This document shows positions 45,399-57,839 of a DNA stretch of 64,000 nt, piece by piece. Source of the DNA: Cokeromyces recurvatus (taxonomy: Eukaryota; Mucoromycota; Mucoromycetes; Mucorales; Mucoraceae); assembly GCF_025118155.1 (NCBI RefSeq), contig NW_026251390.1:1054001-1118000 (forward strand), given 5' to 3'. Below the pieces are notes generated by a model. The model did not search any database and was not told the origin of the DNA. It worked only from the letters and a program-made list of their open reading frames with translations. A program made the position numbers and the translations under genes. How positions within the stretch are numbered: the stretch's first letter is position 1; each line of letters opens with the position of its first letter.

Positions 45399-45851
45399 TA
45401 TCTCCAGTGCCAATCAGAATACAGGAATTCTCTTAGATAAGCCAGGTATTACATAATATTTGCTTGGACGGACTTTAAATCTCTATTTATCTTCGTGGGG
45501 TTATCCCTGTCTAAAAAAATGAATATAAAATGAAGAATATTTTGATAAAAAAAAAAAAAAACAACCTTTTTGAACAGTAATTAATTTTTGAGAAGAAAAG
45601 AACTTTTGGAACAAGGATTTATATTTTAAATAAAAGAAAATAAAAACATAAAAATAAAAATATTTTCTTGCAGACTAACAAAACACTTAAGGATTCGAAC
45701 CTTCCTTAATTTTCCTTTCACATAAGTATTTACTTATCAGTTCTTGAAAAATAGTGGCATAATTATATACTAAGAAATGTCGGAATTCGAATTAAAAGTA
45801 TATGATTGGTCCGGAGATGTAAATAGTAATAATATTAAAGGGGAAAGAGAG
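45399..45851. other. intergenic, nothing recognised
   Basis: AT-rich, with an A run near 45548. Confidence 0.5.
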
Positions 45852-46031
45852 TGTTATGATTGAAATCGTCTTTACAAATTAGTTACTAGAAATAAACCAT
45901 CATTTATTACATAATAAAGAGGTTGTTCATTTAAAGCTAGTGTATTGAACTTCACAGCGTAATATTCATTCTACGTTCAGTTTTAATAATAGTCATTGTT
46001 AGAGTATTTGAGCATTAAAAATAATTATATA
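45852..46031 (+). mobile_element. LTR-A fragment, inverted relative to its neighbour
   Basis: Starts TGTTATGATTG and matches the first 180 bp (U3) of the LTR-A sense strand. It is immediately followed by a full LTR-A in the opposite orientation. Confidence 0.78.
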
Positions 46032-46732
46032 TGTTCTGATTAGCAAAAAGATAAAGAAAGAAAAATGAACAAAAGATAAGTCTGTGAAAACTTTGTATAG
46101 TTTATTAAAAATAATACAAAAATTGTACAATGGAAAATTATATGGAAAAATCGAGGGCTATTTATATGTTTTTACAAGGTAAGTGTTATTAATGGAAATA
46201 TGATTCAGATAAAGCAAGTTTTACTATAATAAAGCGTTTTACATAAAACATTGTCTCCGAATAATTCTGCGATCAATAGGATATATCTTTATTTCTTTTT
46301 TCTTCCTGAGTTGTCGCTGTTCCTAGAAACACAACGAATTATTATTATTGGACTGCGACACATCAATATTAATTCTCAGTGAATATGTCTAGTTGCGGCA
46401 ATACCAATTATTTATGAATTACTATCATTATCATTGTATAAGATGTTATTAAATAACAATATTCAATATTATTAATGTATTATATATGATATGTATTATT
46501 CATGAAGAATTATGTAATTGAATACACCAGCCATAATCCTGTTTGAATTATGTATATAATTATTATTAGTGCTCGAACATTCTAACAATGACTATTATTA
46601 AAACTGAGTGTAGAATGAATATTATGCTGTGAAGTTCAATACACTAGCTTTAAATGAACAACCTCTTTATTATGTAATAAATGATGGTTTATTTCTATTA
46701 ACTTAGTTATAAAGACGACTACAACCATAACA
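46032..46732 (-). mobile_element. LTR-A full-length LTR
   Basis: 701 bp, TGTTCTGATTAGC..CATAACA, very close to 13188-13887. Sense-strand TATAAATA and AATAAA are present. The flanks (atata / actat) do not match. Confidence 0.85.
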
Positions 46733-47161
46733 ACTATAAGACATCATATTAGCTCTAAAATCTTTATTTTTATAACCTTGATAAGGGCTTCAGGTCATCT
46801 CTGATCTAATATAATATATAAAATATTAGGAACTTAGACTCAGATCATTATATAACTACAGCTCTCAATAGATAATAATCCATATATAAGCGTCTTGAAT
46901 ATCAGCAAAATGTATATACTTGAATATTAATGTTGCTTCATGACTTATGTTCTTTCACAACTATTTTTGTTTCTTTAATTCAATATTCATTCGTATGAAT
47001 ATAAGCAGTTGTATAGACATAGTACAAAAGAATCTTTATCTTTAATTCTTATTCTTTTTACATTAAATAAGTAACAATGTCAAATCATACTTCTCTTTTG
47101 TCTTCTTTCTCTTTTTATTTTTTATTTCCTTTGTTTTCATTACATAATGTATACCATCACA
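46733..47161 (+). mobile_element. LTR-C fragment, diverged
   Basis: Reverse-complement match to the central and 3' part of LTR-C (ATAACCTTGATAAGG, TTCATGACTTATGTTCTTT and GTATAGACATAGT blocks in order), ending CCATCACA like LTR-C. Its left part is cut off by the LTR-A ending at 46732. Confidence 0.65.
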
Positions 47162-47320
47162 CGGTGTGTAATAATATTAGATTATACCTTCTTATTTTTG
47201 TTATTTGTTGTCCATCAAATAGACTATTAATATCTCGACTCTACCACATTACATGATATAAATAGAAAGGTATATAAAATTTCTAAATTTATATTCTAAT
47301 TCTTTTTTTATGATAAAGTT

Positions 47321-47560
47321 GCTTTGATGGCAAAGAGGTAAAGAAAGAAAACATAAAAAACAAAAAACAAGTCCGTATAGTTTATTAAAAACTTAATGAT
47401 ACAAAAACTTTGTGCCAGGAAAAAATAACATAAAAAAAATAAAGAATATCTTTTATATATATTTTGTCAAGGGTACATTACATAAACATTATGCAATATA
47501 GTTGAGTAAAAATTGAGTAAAAGTAGTTTACATGTGTATACATCATCTATAAAGTAATAT
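47321..47560 (-). repeat. LTR-A relic
   Basis: GATGGCAAAGAGGTAAAG, then AACAAGTCCGTATAGTTTATTAA with a TACAAAAAC block, follow the order of the LTR-A start. The rest has decayed. Confidence 0.5.
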
Positions 47561-48159
47561 TATACATTTATTGATGTTCATATTAGACTATATAATACAT
47601 ATTATTTTATCTTTGTTAAATATATTATTACAAATGATCTTTATATGTATATGATAATAATATAACAAGAAATAATTAGAAAATGATAATGACGCATATC
47701 TAAAAAAAAAATAAAAAAAAAATTATCAAAAGTATATTATTTCTAAGTTATCCAAATGTTAAACAAATAAAACAATTCTCTTCTAAGTTTTAAAGAATAT
47801 CTAAAGCTTATGTCCAGATCAAATCTAAGTTAGTTAAACATATGTTTTGATAGCTGGGAGTTAATTATGGAATTTAGGCATGCATCAAAATGGACACTAT
47901 ATTATCTTATATATGCCTTCTATAATATATATAAATATTTGTTTGTACTCTTATTCACTTATACACAATGTTTTAGGAATATATATTTATTATATTTTAA
48001 TTACAATCAATTGGCAAAACATTTTTTTCTTTAGAAACATTGCAAGGACTATATCATTCTTCAAAAGAGTAAATATATTGCCCTATATACTGTTTTTACA
48101 TTTCAAAGTTTATTACTGTAATAAGTTGTTATAATAATATATATCTTTAAAAAAAAATA
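47561..48159. other. intergenic, no gene supported
   Basis: AT-rich. The short open frame at 47880-48134 has the Tyr/Ile/Phe-rich composition expected of random AT-rich DNA. Confidence 0.55.
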
Positions 48160-49765
48160 TTATTGATTTAAAGTATCATTCATGGTTTGTACAAATATAT
48201 TTTTACTATAAATATTCCATAGTTCTTTGCTTTCTAGAATATCTTCTTGAGTAAGTGCATCGGCAAATTGTATATACGAGTTTATAGAAAGATCAGGGAG
48301 ACCATAAAGATTATTTGTATCATACTGAATATTGTATTCTAATGGCGGTTTAGATTTTTTATGATCATTTTCGTTATTGTATTCTGAAATATTAGCTACA
48401 TATTGTGTATACCCTAAAAGTTTACCATAAGCTGTATTTTCTTGTTGGTATTCATAACGATATATTCGAATAGTTGGCATGTAAATAGGAAAAACAGAAG
48501 GTGCAACATGTATAACAACAACTGGGTTATTATGATTGAATGGTTCTTGGCTATTATGGAATGGCCTTTGATTAACCAATTGTTCTGTAGTCTGATGAGA
48601 AAAATGATTGTTTTCAAAGTGAACAAGGTCATGATACATGTCCTTTAGCCATAGCGCATACTCTTTAGCATCTCGTTGTATAGTTACGGGTTGATTATCC
48701 ATTGATGAAGATAGTAAATTTCTATTATTTTCTTGACGTTTATCATAAATTAAAAAATGATCCATGTTTAGATGACCATAAAAGTGACTTAATACAATAT
48801 CAGAATAATCAGAGGTAATGCTTACATAATTGTGCAAGCAACCTTCAAAGAAATCATTTGGTGAAGGAGGAACATGACCGACTACATAGATTTTAACATT
48901 ATCATGTCGTGCCTTTTCCAGTTGTTGTTTATACCATTTTAAATGCTGATATCCTAAATTCTCTTTTTTCTTCTTTTTTGCTATACAATCTTTCGCCATT
49001 GGGTTCTTTTTTAGAAAGAACATAGTATTCATTGATAATACACGAATTCCAGGTACTACATCTACAGCAAAATATCCCCCTTCCAAAAAGCTTTTTCGCT
49101 CATCCTTTGGAATCCAGTGCTTCCAAATCTCTCCAAAAAACCGTAAATCATCATCATAGAGTTCGATTAAATTATGTGGTTGAACATCATTATTTCCAAT
49201 AACAGGAACAACCGGTACTGCTGAAAAAAATACGTCGGTCAACATATCTGCTGCTTTTTTATTTAGTTCATATACTTTTTTCTTTTTACGAGAGTGTTTT
49301 TCGTCCCAATTATGTCGAGAATTATCACCAGTCCAGATAACAAAATCCAGCTTATCTAGCCATTCACGACGAATCCAATCAAGAGTATGTTCTATAAGGA
49401 TACTAGGTGCATCCATACGCTGACCTGGTATGCCCATAGTACCACACAGTTCGTCATCCTGTTTTGAGTACATGTGCTTTTTAGGTAAAGTATGACAACC
49501 AGATTTGATGGTGGCACCTTCTCTGTAGTGGTCATCTAACTAATATGAATTTAAATATTATATTTGCAAACGCATTCATACTATTTACGTGAAAATCTGT
49601 TATCTGAAGAAAATATCCAAATCTACTTCTATTTGTGTTTAATGCAAAAGTATCTTGATTCTTCTTACAAATAATTGCATAATAATTATTTTGATTTAGA
49701 TAACGCCGTATTAACACTGAAGTTAGTATTAAAATGGTAAAAAAAGGTAAAATAATAGATTTCAT
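48160..49765 (-). CDS. PPN1: vacuolar endopolyphosphatase (Ppn1-like)
   Basis: Exons 49765-49589 and 49539-48160; 518 aa. Ppn1 cleaves long polyphosphate chains in the fungal vacuole. An N-terminal signal anchor (I-I-L-P-F-F-T-I-L-I-L-T-S-V-L-I) suggests a type II membrane protein. Metallophosphatase motifs are complete and in order: I-T-D-F-H (exon 1 end), W-T-G-D-N-S-R-H, G-N-N-D with Q-P-H-N, V-V-G-H-V-P-P-S, and F-Y-G-H-L-N-M-D-H-F. G-N-N-D and G-H-x-N are the normal forms in this family. The intron falls right after the first motif. Shorter than ascomycete Ppn1. Confidence 0.92.
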
Positions 49766-50073
49766 ATTTCATAAATATATCTTTTTTCTTCAAAAAAGCT
49801 AAAGATATATATCATTTAAAAATACTAATAATAATAATAATAATAACGATAATAAAAAATAAAAGTTAAAAGTATTGATAAGTTTAATTATAAATTCATT
49901 TCTTCAAGTTTCTCTATATTGCCTTGTTTTTAAAATGCAGCAAAACCTAAAGTTAAATATACAGAAAAGAAGGAACAAGCAGTCACACAAGCCACTAAAT
50001 TTTTTTTTCTCTATGAAAAAGTTGAACCAAAATATAGTAGAAAGAGTTCCTTCTCTTCATTTTCATATTCAAA

Positions 50074-50214
50074 ATGGCTCCCGTCAAGGTTTCTAACACT
50101 CCTGTCAAGAAGTCCAAGTTCGTTATTGACTGTTCTGGTCCTGCTAACGATAAGATTTTCGATGCTGCTGCATTTGTAAGTTCATCCTAATGTCATTGTT
50201 CATGTTTTAGTTTC

Positions 50215-50246
<32 letters not shown>

Positions 50247-50524
50247 TGAATAAATAGGAAAAGTACCTTCACGACCGTATCAAGGTTGATGGTCGTACCA
50301 ATAACCTTGGTGATGCCATTGCCATCTCTCGTTCTGCCGATAACAAGATCACTGTTGTCGCTAACATCGCCTTCTCCAAGCGTTATCTCAAGTACCTCAC
50401 CAAGAAGTTCTTGAAGAAGAACCAAATCCGTGACTGGCTTCGTGTCATTGCCTCTGACAAGCAAACTTTCGAACTTCGTTACTTCAACATTTCTAACGAT
50501 GAGGAAGCCGAAGATGATGAATAA
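50074..50524 (+). CDS. RPL22: 60S ribosomal protein eL22
   Basis: Exons 50074-50175 and 50258-50524; 122 aa. Characteristic stretches are [45 protein letters not shown] and L-R-Y-F-N-I, with an acidic tail. Codon choice (CTC, GCC, CGT, AAG) differs sharply from neighbouring genes, as expected of a highly expressed gene. The intron contains an AAT-repeat microsatellite (50216-50243). Confidence 0.97.
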
Positions 50525-50762
50525 ATATTTCGTCTAACATTATAATAAAATAATCTATATTTTGTTATATATTTCACGCCTTCATATTTATTTTTATGTC
50601 TGGAAATATATAAAAGGGTAAAAATAGTGTTTGAGGATAATATTGTGTCTATCATAACCAAAAAATCATAAATAGACAGTTCCATTTCATAAAAAAAAGA
50701 GTTTGTAAGGAGTAGTACGAAGATTAAGTTCCAAATGTTTATATTTATAAAGCTTTTTGCTA

Positions 50763-50764
<2 letters not shown>

Positions 50765-50823
<59 letters not shown>
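50765..50823. repeat. 59-nt poly(A) tract
   Basis: Uninterrupted run of 59 A, the longest of about ten homopolymers over 30 nt in the window. Confidence 0.95.
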
Positions 50824-50825
<2 letters not shown>

Positions 50826-50976
50826 TTATACATTTTGTTTAATCCACTGTATTTTTCAAATAATTTGAAAAAAAAAGTAAAATGAAAAGGTTAGCGAAAG
50901 TGATAGATAATAATATAATGTATACAACGTACCTGTTAAGTAAAGGATACGAAACCGTTATAGAAATTGCATACAT

Positions 50977-52390
50977 TTAAGAAGATCTTTGAAATTCAGG
51001 AGGTCTTTTATTTTTATATGTAAAAATGTAGTTTATGTTTTTAATAGTCATTACATCACGATTCCATACCATACTGCAAGAGTTACACTTGAGTACAACA
51101 TGAAGTTTACTCTTCGATTTGGATGTAGTAATATTAGTTAAGTCTCGTTTTTTTTTTACAATGGTTACATGTTTGACTAGTCAAATATTCATCAATATAG
51201 ATAAAAGTATTTCCTTTCAATTCTTTAGACATTTTCTTAATTGCATCCGTTATCCGTCTAGTAGGAGCAGGAAATTTTCCTTTCACAGAGCTACCAAATT
51301 TAGCATTACCAAAGGCAATAATTCTTTTCTTAGATAAGTCGGTGATCTGGTTATCTTTGGGAGCAATAGGGATCCTTTTCTTCTTGTCAGAAGTACTAGA
51401 GTCAACAGCAGTGAAAATATCAGTTTGTCGAGGATTTATAGCCCAAATAAGTGCATTGTTGTTTTTGACATCTACAGCAAAATCCATAGGAGTCAATTCA
51501 TCAGTAGTAGTATTCTTCCCTGATTTTTTGGATTTCTTTTTAAAGTGAAATTCAACAGAATAACCATTTGTTTGAATTAAATTCCTATGTTGATATACGT
51601 TTTAGTAGTTAGAAGTTGTAGTAAGAAAAAAAGACTTACCAAAATAATCTGTTATCATTATCAGTGTTATTGTTTCGTTTAGTACCTATTTTAGAAAAAT
51701 TAAAAAGAATTGAGTACCATTTTTTAAAATTTGTTTCGTTAGGATTTTCTGGAATACTCTCCTTATATTCTTCTTTGTCATCATTTACTACTTTTCTTGC
51801 AAGTTTCCAAAATGTTTGTTGATCTATTTGAACAGACTTGGCTTTGCAATCATACAGTAAGAGTAGACATTACCTTTTTTTTTCTTTGGTAGTAGGAGCT
51901 GTATCAACTGCTTTTCCTTTACCTTTGTCTTTTTTTAACAGGAGTAGTTTTCACTGATAAAACTGAGAGTGATGTTGTCAATATATATATATATATAAAT
52001 GATTACCTTGTTCAGTGGATTGCTTTTCTTGGACAGTGATACGCTCTGTTTCTTCATATTCTTTATACTTTCTTGAATAATAAGTTTTCTTGACCTTAAT
52101 TTACATATGTCAGTTTTTACTTTATTAGTTCAATATAATGGAGCTTACTTGTTCTCTTGCAAAGTTTTATTTGTGGTTGAAAATCATCGTCAGAGTCTTC
52201 TAGGAGTTCATCATAGTTGGTAGTAGTAGTAGTAGCAGGTTTGGGAAGAGTTTTATTCGCTATTTCAAAGAAACCATGAGTGTGCATACTATTAAGTAAT
52301 GCTTTCCTTATTCTGTTACATACCTCTTTTTTTTTTAAGAGTGACTCCCTCTTCCTTAGGGTCAGGGGGAAATTTCCTTTTACGTCTCAT
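50977..52390 (-). pseudogene. Fanzor-like (eukaryotic TnpB/OrfB-related) nuclease, decayed
   Basis: Minus-strand exon-like blocks from an ATG at 52390. The C-terminal half is clear: T-N-G-Y-S-V-E-F-H-F, a RuvC-I position reading W-A-I-N-P-R-Q-T-D-I-F-T-A, A-F-G-N-A-K-F-G-S-S-V-K-G, RuvC-II I-D-E-Y-L-T-S-Q-T-C, and a zinc ribbon C-N-H-C ... C-N-S-C followed by W-N-R-D-V, the RuvC-III Asp. Family members carry Asp in the first motif (x-D-P-G); here it is Asn and Gly is Arg. Frames break at A-runs near 51150, 51932 and 52330. An upstream block reads Q-T-F-W-K-L-A-R-K-V-V (about 51820-51652). Fanzors are RNA-guided DNA nucleases carried by transposons; this copy should be inactive. Confidence 0.75.
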
Positions 52391-53571
52391 ACTATAATAG
52401 CAATAACAAGTAGAGAAAAAGAAAGAAAAGATAATAAGAATAAAAATTTTGCGGTTTTTATCAGCAGGCTTTGATATATTAAATGTTGTCTGTTGTAATT
52501 ATTTTAAAATATAAGACCCTTTTGATACTGAATAATTACATACGAAACGCATAAAACAGTTTCAACTGTATTATTAGGTAGTCGGTTTTATTCTTTGAGT
52601 GAAGAAAGTATGTAGTTATAGTATCTTTAGAAAGCAAACGAATATCTAGTTGTTTAACTTGACTTTATTTTACTTTTTTTCAATTAATTACGTTTATCTT
52701 TGCAAATAAATGGGATTTCTATTTCAAATAATTTGGATAACACAGTAATAATAGTAATGCCAAATAAACAAAAACGCATGCCACCAATCTCATCAGCTTT
52801 CAACTCATCTGTCTTTCCCGCCTGGACGATTCGTTGGCCTGCTATATGCCTTATACTTTTTGAACTTGACTATCTTCATCATGGCAAACTTCCTCCAGAA
52901 GCTGCCCCCCCCTTGGTACAAAACTTGTAAACTGGTTACGTAACTCTGAATCTAGTATTTATTGATACATCTTGCTTTTCCTCTTCCCTTCTCTTTCTTT
53001 TTTACCCTTTTGCCTATCAAAAGGTTTTTTAGTACGCTTTTATCCTCTCGAACTGACCCGGGCAATCCAATTACCAGTATTATGTGCTCACATGGGTTTT
53101 TTAAATTTTTGTTATAAATAAAATAATTCTTTAATCGTAATAATAGTAAACTCACATTTAGTTTTTATCATTATTGTGGCCCCCTTATGTATATTCTTGT
53201 ATTGCCCTTAGCAAAAAAAAAAAAAAAAAAATATTATGCTTTCAATTAACTTTCCAACTCTGACTTGTAAGCAATTCTTTGTAATAGTAATATAATCTTC
53301 CGTAATTTAGAACAAGAAAGCGGAAAACACGAAGCTATATCGTTATGTTTTTATTTTATTTTTTTTACAAAATACAAGACTAAAATGAAAGACAATTTTA
53401 TTTTATCAAAGGTAATTTCCGAGAAAGTAATGATTTGAACTACTGAACAAATTTCTTATGCTTCATTTGATGGAAGCGATTAAAAAAATAGATTTATTTT
53501 TTAAATAACCAACAAGCTCTTTATTATTATTTACAGTCATTCTACATATAAAATTAAATCTTTCTAATTAC
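52391..53571. other. intergenic, no gene supported
   Basis: AT-rich. A less AT-rich patch at 52750-52930 is open on both strands but matches nothing I know. An A run lies at 53213-53231. Confidence 0.5.
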
Positions 53572-56500
53572 TTAGTCTTCTTGTTTTAAAATACCCTGAC
53601 CTAATCTACGAATTTCTGCTAAAATAGCATTGAAATTAGGCTGGATCATTTTAGTTATTTGATTTTGTCCCTTGGCAGGTTTCTATAAATACATAAAAAC
53701 TATATTAGTCTCTCTCTTCTTTTTTTTATTTTTTTTATTGTCTTATTTATTAACTTACCAAGAAACCATTTTTGTTCATGTCAACAGGAACACAATTATA
53801 TCCTGCATTTACTTTCCATTGAATAGGTGTTGCTTTGAGTGGGTTCCATACAAGTGCTAATTGATCTCCACCATATGCATTATGAAACACAAGCAATGTT
53901 TGTCCATATAACTTTTTGAGTTCAGCAATAAATTCAGTAACAGGGTCTAACTGAGCATAGGGTGTTCCATCATCATCACGCATTTTCATTGCATAAGGTT
54001 CAGGGTGTAAGTTTTGATAATAACGAGTGCAATTGGATCGATCCAAATCAAGTACGACACTATAATCTTCAAGAGGTGTCACAAAGATACGCTTAAGATC
54101 CTGTGGAGTATTAGTAGTTGTGAAAACTTGAAGGGAAGCTCGCGCAAGGGCTGTAATACGTGCTGCTATTGCTCTTGTAGAGTTAAACCAGCGATGACCT
54201 GTGAGGTCTTTAGCAGTCGCAATTGTCATGGCTCCAACAGTCATTTGTGGATTCACACGTCGTTGTTGATTAAAGTCAGCAATAATTGTTTCACGTTGTT
54301 TAGATGTCAAGTCGCCTTCGATATCTACGATTAAGGGTTGTGTTGCCCAATCCCATGTAGCTAAAAGATGTAAAACACGTCCAAATCCGACAAAAGTGCT
54401 TGTAGGTGTTGACCATGGCTGTGGTTCTAAAAAGACATGTGCAGCAATTAACTCAATCATCTCTTCTGTCACATGAGGGCTTAATAAGTGACAACCAAAC
54501 CATCGTTTTACAAGTCGCACAGTAGTTGAATAGGCTGTAAATCGGGCACACATAGCTTGTATGTAAAAAGTATGTGTTTGCTTATATCGTAATTGATACA
54601 TGTATTTCGTGAGAGCCTCCTTAGCAAGTCGCTTATTAAGATCAGTGGTTGTTTTAGAATCAATTATCTTCTGTAAAAGAGTAGCTTCTTGCTCGAGATG
54701 AATATGGCAACGGAATAGATAGCCCATATAATATACGTCAAGATAACCTCGAATTGCTAAGGGATTGCGTTCGCGAATATCATCGACGACTACAGAATCG
54801 ACTTGGAATCTTGATTTGAGTTCTTCGGACATTTTAAGATAGAAAGCATGCTTAACTTTTTGAAGTGCATTCAAGTCGTCGGGAAATTTGGCAGATCGCT
54901 CAATATGAACAACCACATCAATAGCATCAAAATAACGTGCCGTAGTAGGATAAGAAATCATATTGTTAAAGTCTACAGGGTGAGGTAAAGTTGCAGAACT
55001 ATAACGTAAACTGGCATGAGCAGGATAAATATTGTTAATCAACAAAGGTAATGCATCGTCAATTTGTCTTAATTGTTTAGAGAATTGATTAAAAGCTGAC
55101 ATAACAGTTTGGAAACCACTTATCTTGAGCTCTTCATGGTGGAAAAGATGATTAGGTAACGCCTTGCTGTAATTTAGATAGGAATATAATTGTCCTGCCC
55201 AATAGATAACTTGCGAAGGCTGCAATTTGAGGTGAAGTTCTAATAAATATAGACAAATCTTTTGGACAATAAGAGTACGGTTTTCATATCCCTGAGTTTG
55301 CCATACAACAGATTCAACAATGGAGCCATCCTTAAATCGACGAAGTTCAGATTTAGAGCCCCAAAACTTACGGAACTCGGCAATAGCTTCTGTTTGTGTA
55401 GCGTCTGGGCCTTGATCAACTAAACGAGGGGCGTTATCAGAGTTCAACAATAAGCCTACAGTAATCTGTACATGCTCATCAATATTTTCAAGTGCTTTTG
55501 TAATGGGCCAAGTCTCGACAAGACCTTCATAATGAACAGCAACAAGATCCACACGATTTGTCAAACCTCGATTCAAAATTGAACTTAACAAGTTTACAAA
55601 ATAGGGCAAATAATGGTAATGATCAGCTTTAGCAGATTCATCAAATTTTGAAATAGGAGCTTTACGAATATCATCAAAGGAAATATGCATCACATTGTCA
55701 TATTTAAGTTTAGCATCATTGACATTCTTTAAAAACAACTCCTCAAAACGATCCGTACTATCATTAAAGAAGTTCATAGCAAGTCGTGCTTCATGCTGTA
55801 CTTGCTTTAAACCAGAGATTGTCATATTAGCAGCCAAGTTAAGGGTACCTGAAGGATCGACGATAACAACATCGAACGCCTTTTGAAACTCAATAGAAGA
55901 AAATCCTTCTTTTTCATTTTCACCCAAGAAAATAGGACTTGTACTAAAGTCATGAGTTGAAATGAAATCCAAAGTGCCACGTAACAATTGATAAGAGCTA
56001 TGACTAGATGAAAGCTTTTTACCCATACCATCCTTATTTCCCTGAATCAAATAAGCCATCAACATGGAAAACAAAAAGGGTGTGAATCCAATTGCAGTCA
56101 AACCACGTTGATGAATCCAAGTACGTGCTAAAAGGACAGCATTTTTGAAATCCTGACTAGATTTAATATGTTGATAGAGGAAAGCCAAATGACCCGTATA
56201 AGCAGTATCCATTAAGAGAGAAGCATTATAATGAGGGGTAGCTTCAGCAGGCTTCACACAACTCTTACCAGGTGCAAGACGTTGTAAAGGGAATACATCG
56301 CTATCTACACAAGGCAAGATACGAATAACACATTTTGTTTTACTGAAATCAATCTCTGGTTTGCCCTTTATAGGCTTTACCAACAAAATGGGTCGACGAA
56401 AATCACCATTCAAGATGCTATACTCTATATCGAATTTTTTTGATGATTGAAGTGCAGAAGCTAAAACAGCTAAATAGCAAGCGCGTTTGTGAAAATAGCG

Positions 56501-57349
56501 GTAGTTGGCATAATCTTTTTCTTGGAAAATAGTGGATGGCATTTCTACTGCAACATCAACATTAAAGGGCTTCTTTGATTTGGCAATTGTTTTTAAGCCA
56601 TATCCACCTACAATGTGCATTGATGTAGGCTTTTCAAATGCAAATGGATGTAATGCATCTTTTGCAGGCTGTGGATCTGGGAAAGGTGTGACAATCTTAT
56701 TCTTTTTCAACATGTCCTCAGCAAATTCATGTAACTATTTCGAAGAGAAGTTAGTATTATAAAGTTGTAAATTTTATTGCTGTCATCTCTACCTTCATTG
56801 ATTTGCCATTAGGAATAGAATCAAAAATAGCCTTTAAATTATGAAGTGCCTTTTCCAAAGTTTTATGTTTCTCATAATTAATAGCAATTTCAGTTAATAA
56901 TTCATCAATCTATTCATAAAGAGTTGTATAAGCATAAAATAGATGTTTATATTTTTATTTTTTAATATTACCTCAAGTTTAAAAATGTTGGATTTGTAAA
57001 GTTCGGCAGTCTCTTTAAGTCCTTCTAATTCGCCAGAAATAACATCATCTTCAGTTGGTTTGGCTTTTTTGATCTCGGTACTTTCAAGTTCATGATCATT
57101 GTCATCATCATCATCTGAGTTAGATTCCCAATCACCTTCTTCTTCAGAAAATCCAGTGTTCATTGTATATTCTTCTTCAGTTTGATTATTAGATTCATGA
57201 TCTTTTTTAGCTTGCTAAAAAAAAAAAAAACAGATTAGTAAAAAGAAAAAAACTATCCAAAAAAAAAACAACTCTTTTTTATAAAATACCTTCTTTGCAG
57301 GCTCTTCGGCTAATGCTTTTTTATATTTTCTTTTTGTAGCAGCAACCAT
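53572..57349 (-). CDS. UTP22: UTP22/NOL6 (Nrap) pre-rRNA processing protein
   Basis: Exons 57349-57290, 57214-56972, 56909-56793, 56734-53759 and 53682-53572; 1168 aa. Component of the small-subunit processome (UTP-C with Rrp7) needed for 18S rRNA maturation in the nucleolus. The N-terminus is basic, then strongly acidic (S-D-D-D-D-D-N-D-H-E). The large exon holds the Nrap domains: H-I-V-G-G-Y-G-L-K-T and V-D-V-A-V-E-M-P (dead nucleotidyltransferase fold), R-T-W-I-H-Q-R-G-L, F-R-K-F-W-G-S-K-S-E-L-R-R-F-K-D-G-S-I-V-E-S-V-V-W, and V-R-L-V-K-R-W-F-G-C-H-L-L. Length is close to NOL6 (about 1150) and Utp22 (about 1240). It is head to head with NOP58. Confidence 0.96.
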
Positions 57350-57839
57350 TCTTTAGAAAAATGTTAAGTATTTCAAAAGAGTTGAATGATAAGCGGAGCT
57401 GTTTCTCTTACATAAAAAAAGATCAATTTTTGGAGGCTTAGACATAAAAAATAAAGGGGGAAACAAGCATTGTGTTCAGTGCAAATAAAGCCTGTGACTG
57501 TATTTCATGTAAGGCTTATACTTCTATAAAATGTTAAATATAGAACCCTTTATTATAAAATAAAGATTTTTTTTTAGATAAACTGCTTGAATAATAAAGT
57601 AGATTTATTCTTCCAAGTTTATTGTTATAAATTAGTAACGATTTTATCTATCCTATTTTTAAGAAAGTACATCAAAAATTCACTGAAGCTTTTTTAATGC
57701 TTGCAAAAGTTTGTGACCGGCCTTTCAAAAGAAAAAAAAAAAAAGCTTCATAGTTTCAAAAAAAAAAACTTTCATTTTTATTTTTTTTTTTATTTTTAAA
57801 CAACAACACTTTTCTCTTTTTTATTTTTAAAGTCAAAAG
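57350..57839. promoter_or_regulatory. shared divergent promoter region of UTP22 and NOP58
   Basis: 490 bp between two opposite start codons of ribosome-biogenesis genes. T-rich stretches (57779-57830) lie just upstream of NOP58, and inverted GAAGCTTTTTT / AAAAGCTTCATAG blocks at 57684 and 57743. No single element could be proven. Confidence 0.5.

Noticed and set aside
49875..50073. 73-codon frame before the eL22 start
   Set aside because: It overlaps the likely 5' leader of eL22 in another frame; no support.
52700..52930. 76-codon open frame in a less AT-rich patch
   Set aside because: Open on both strands, with no start context, splice partner or recognised motif.
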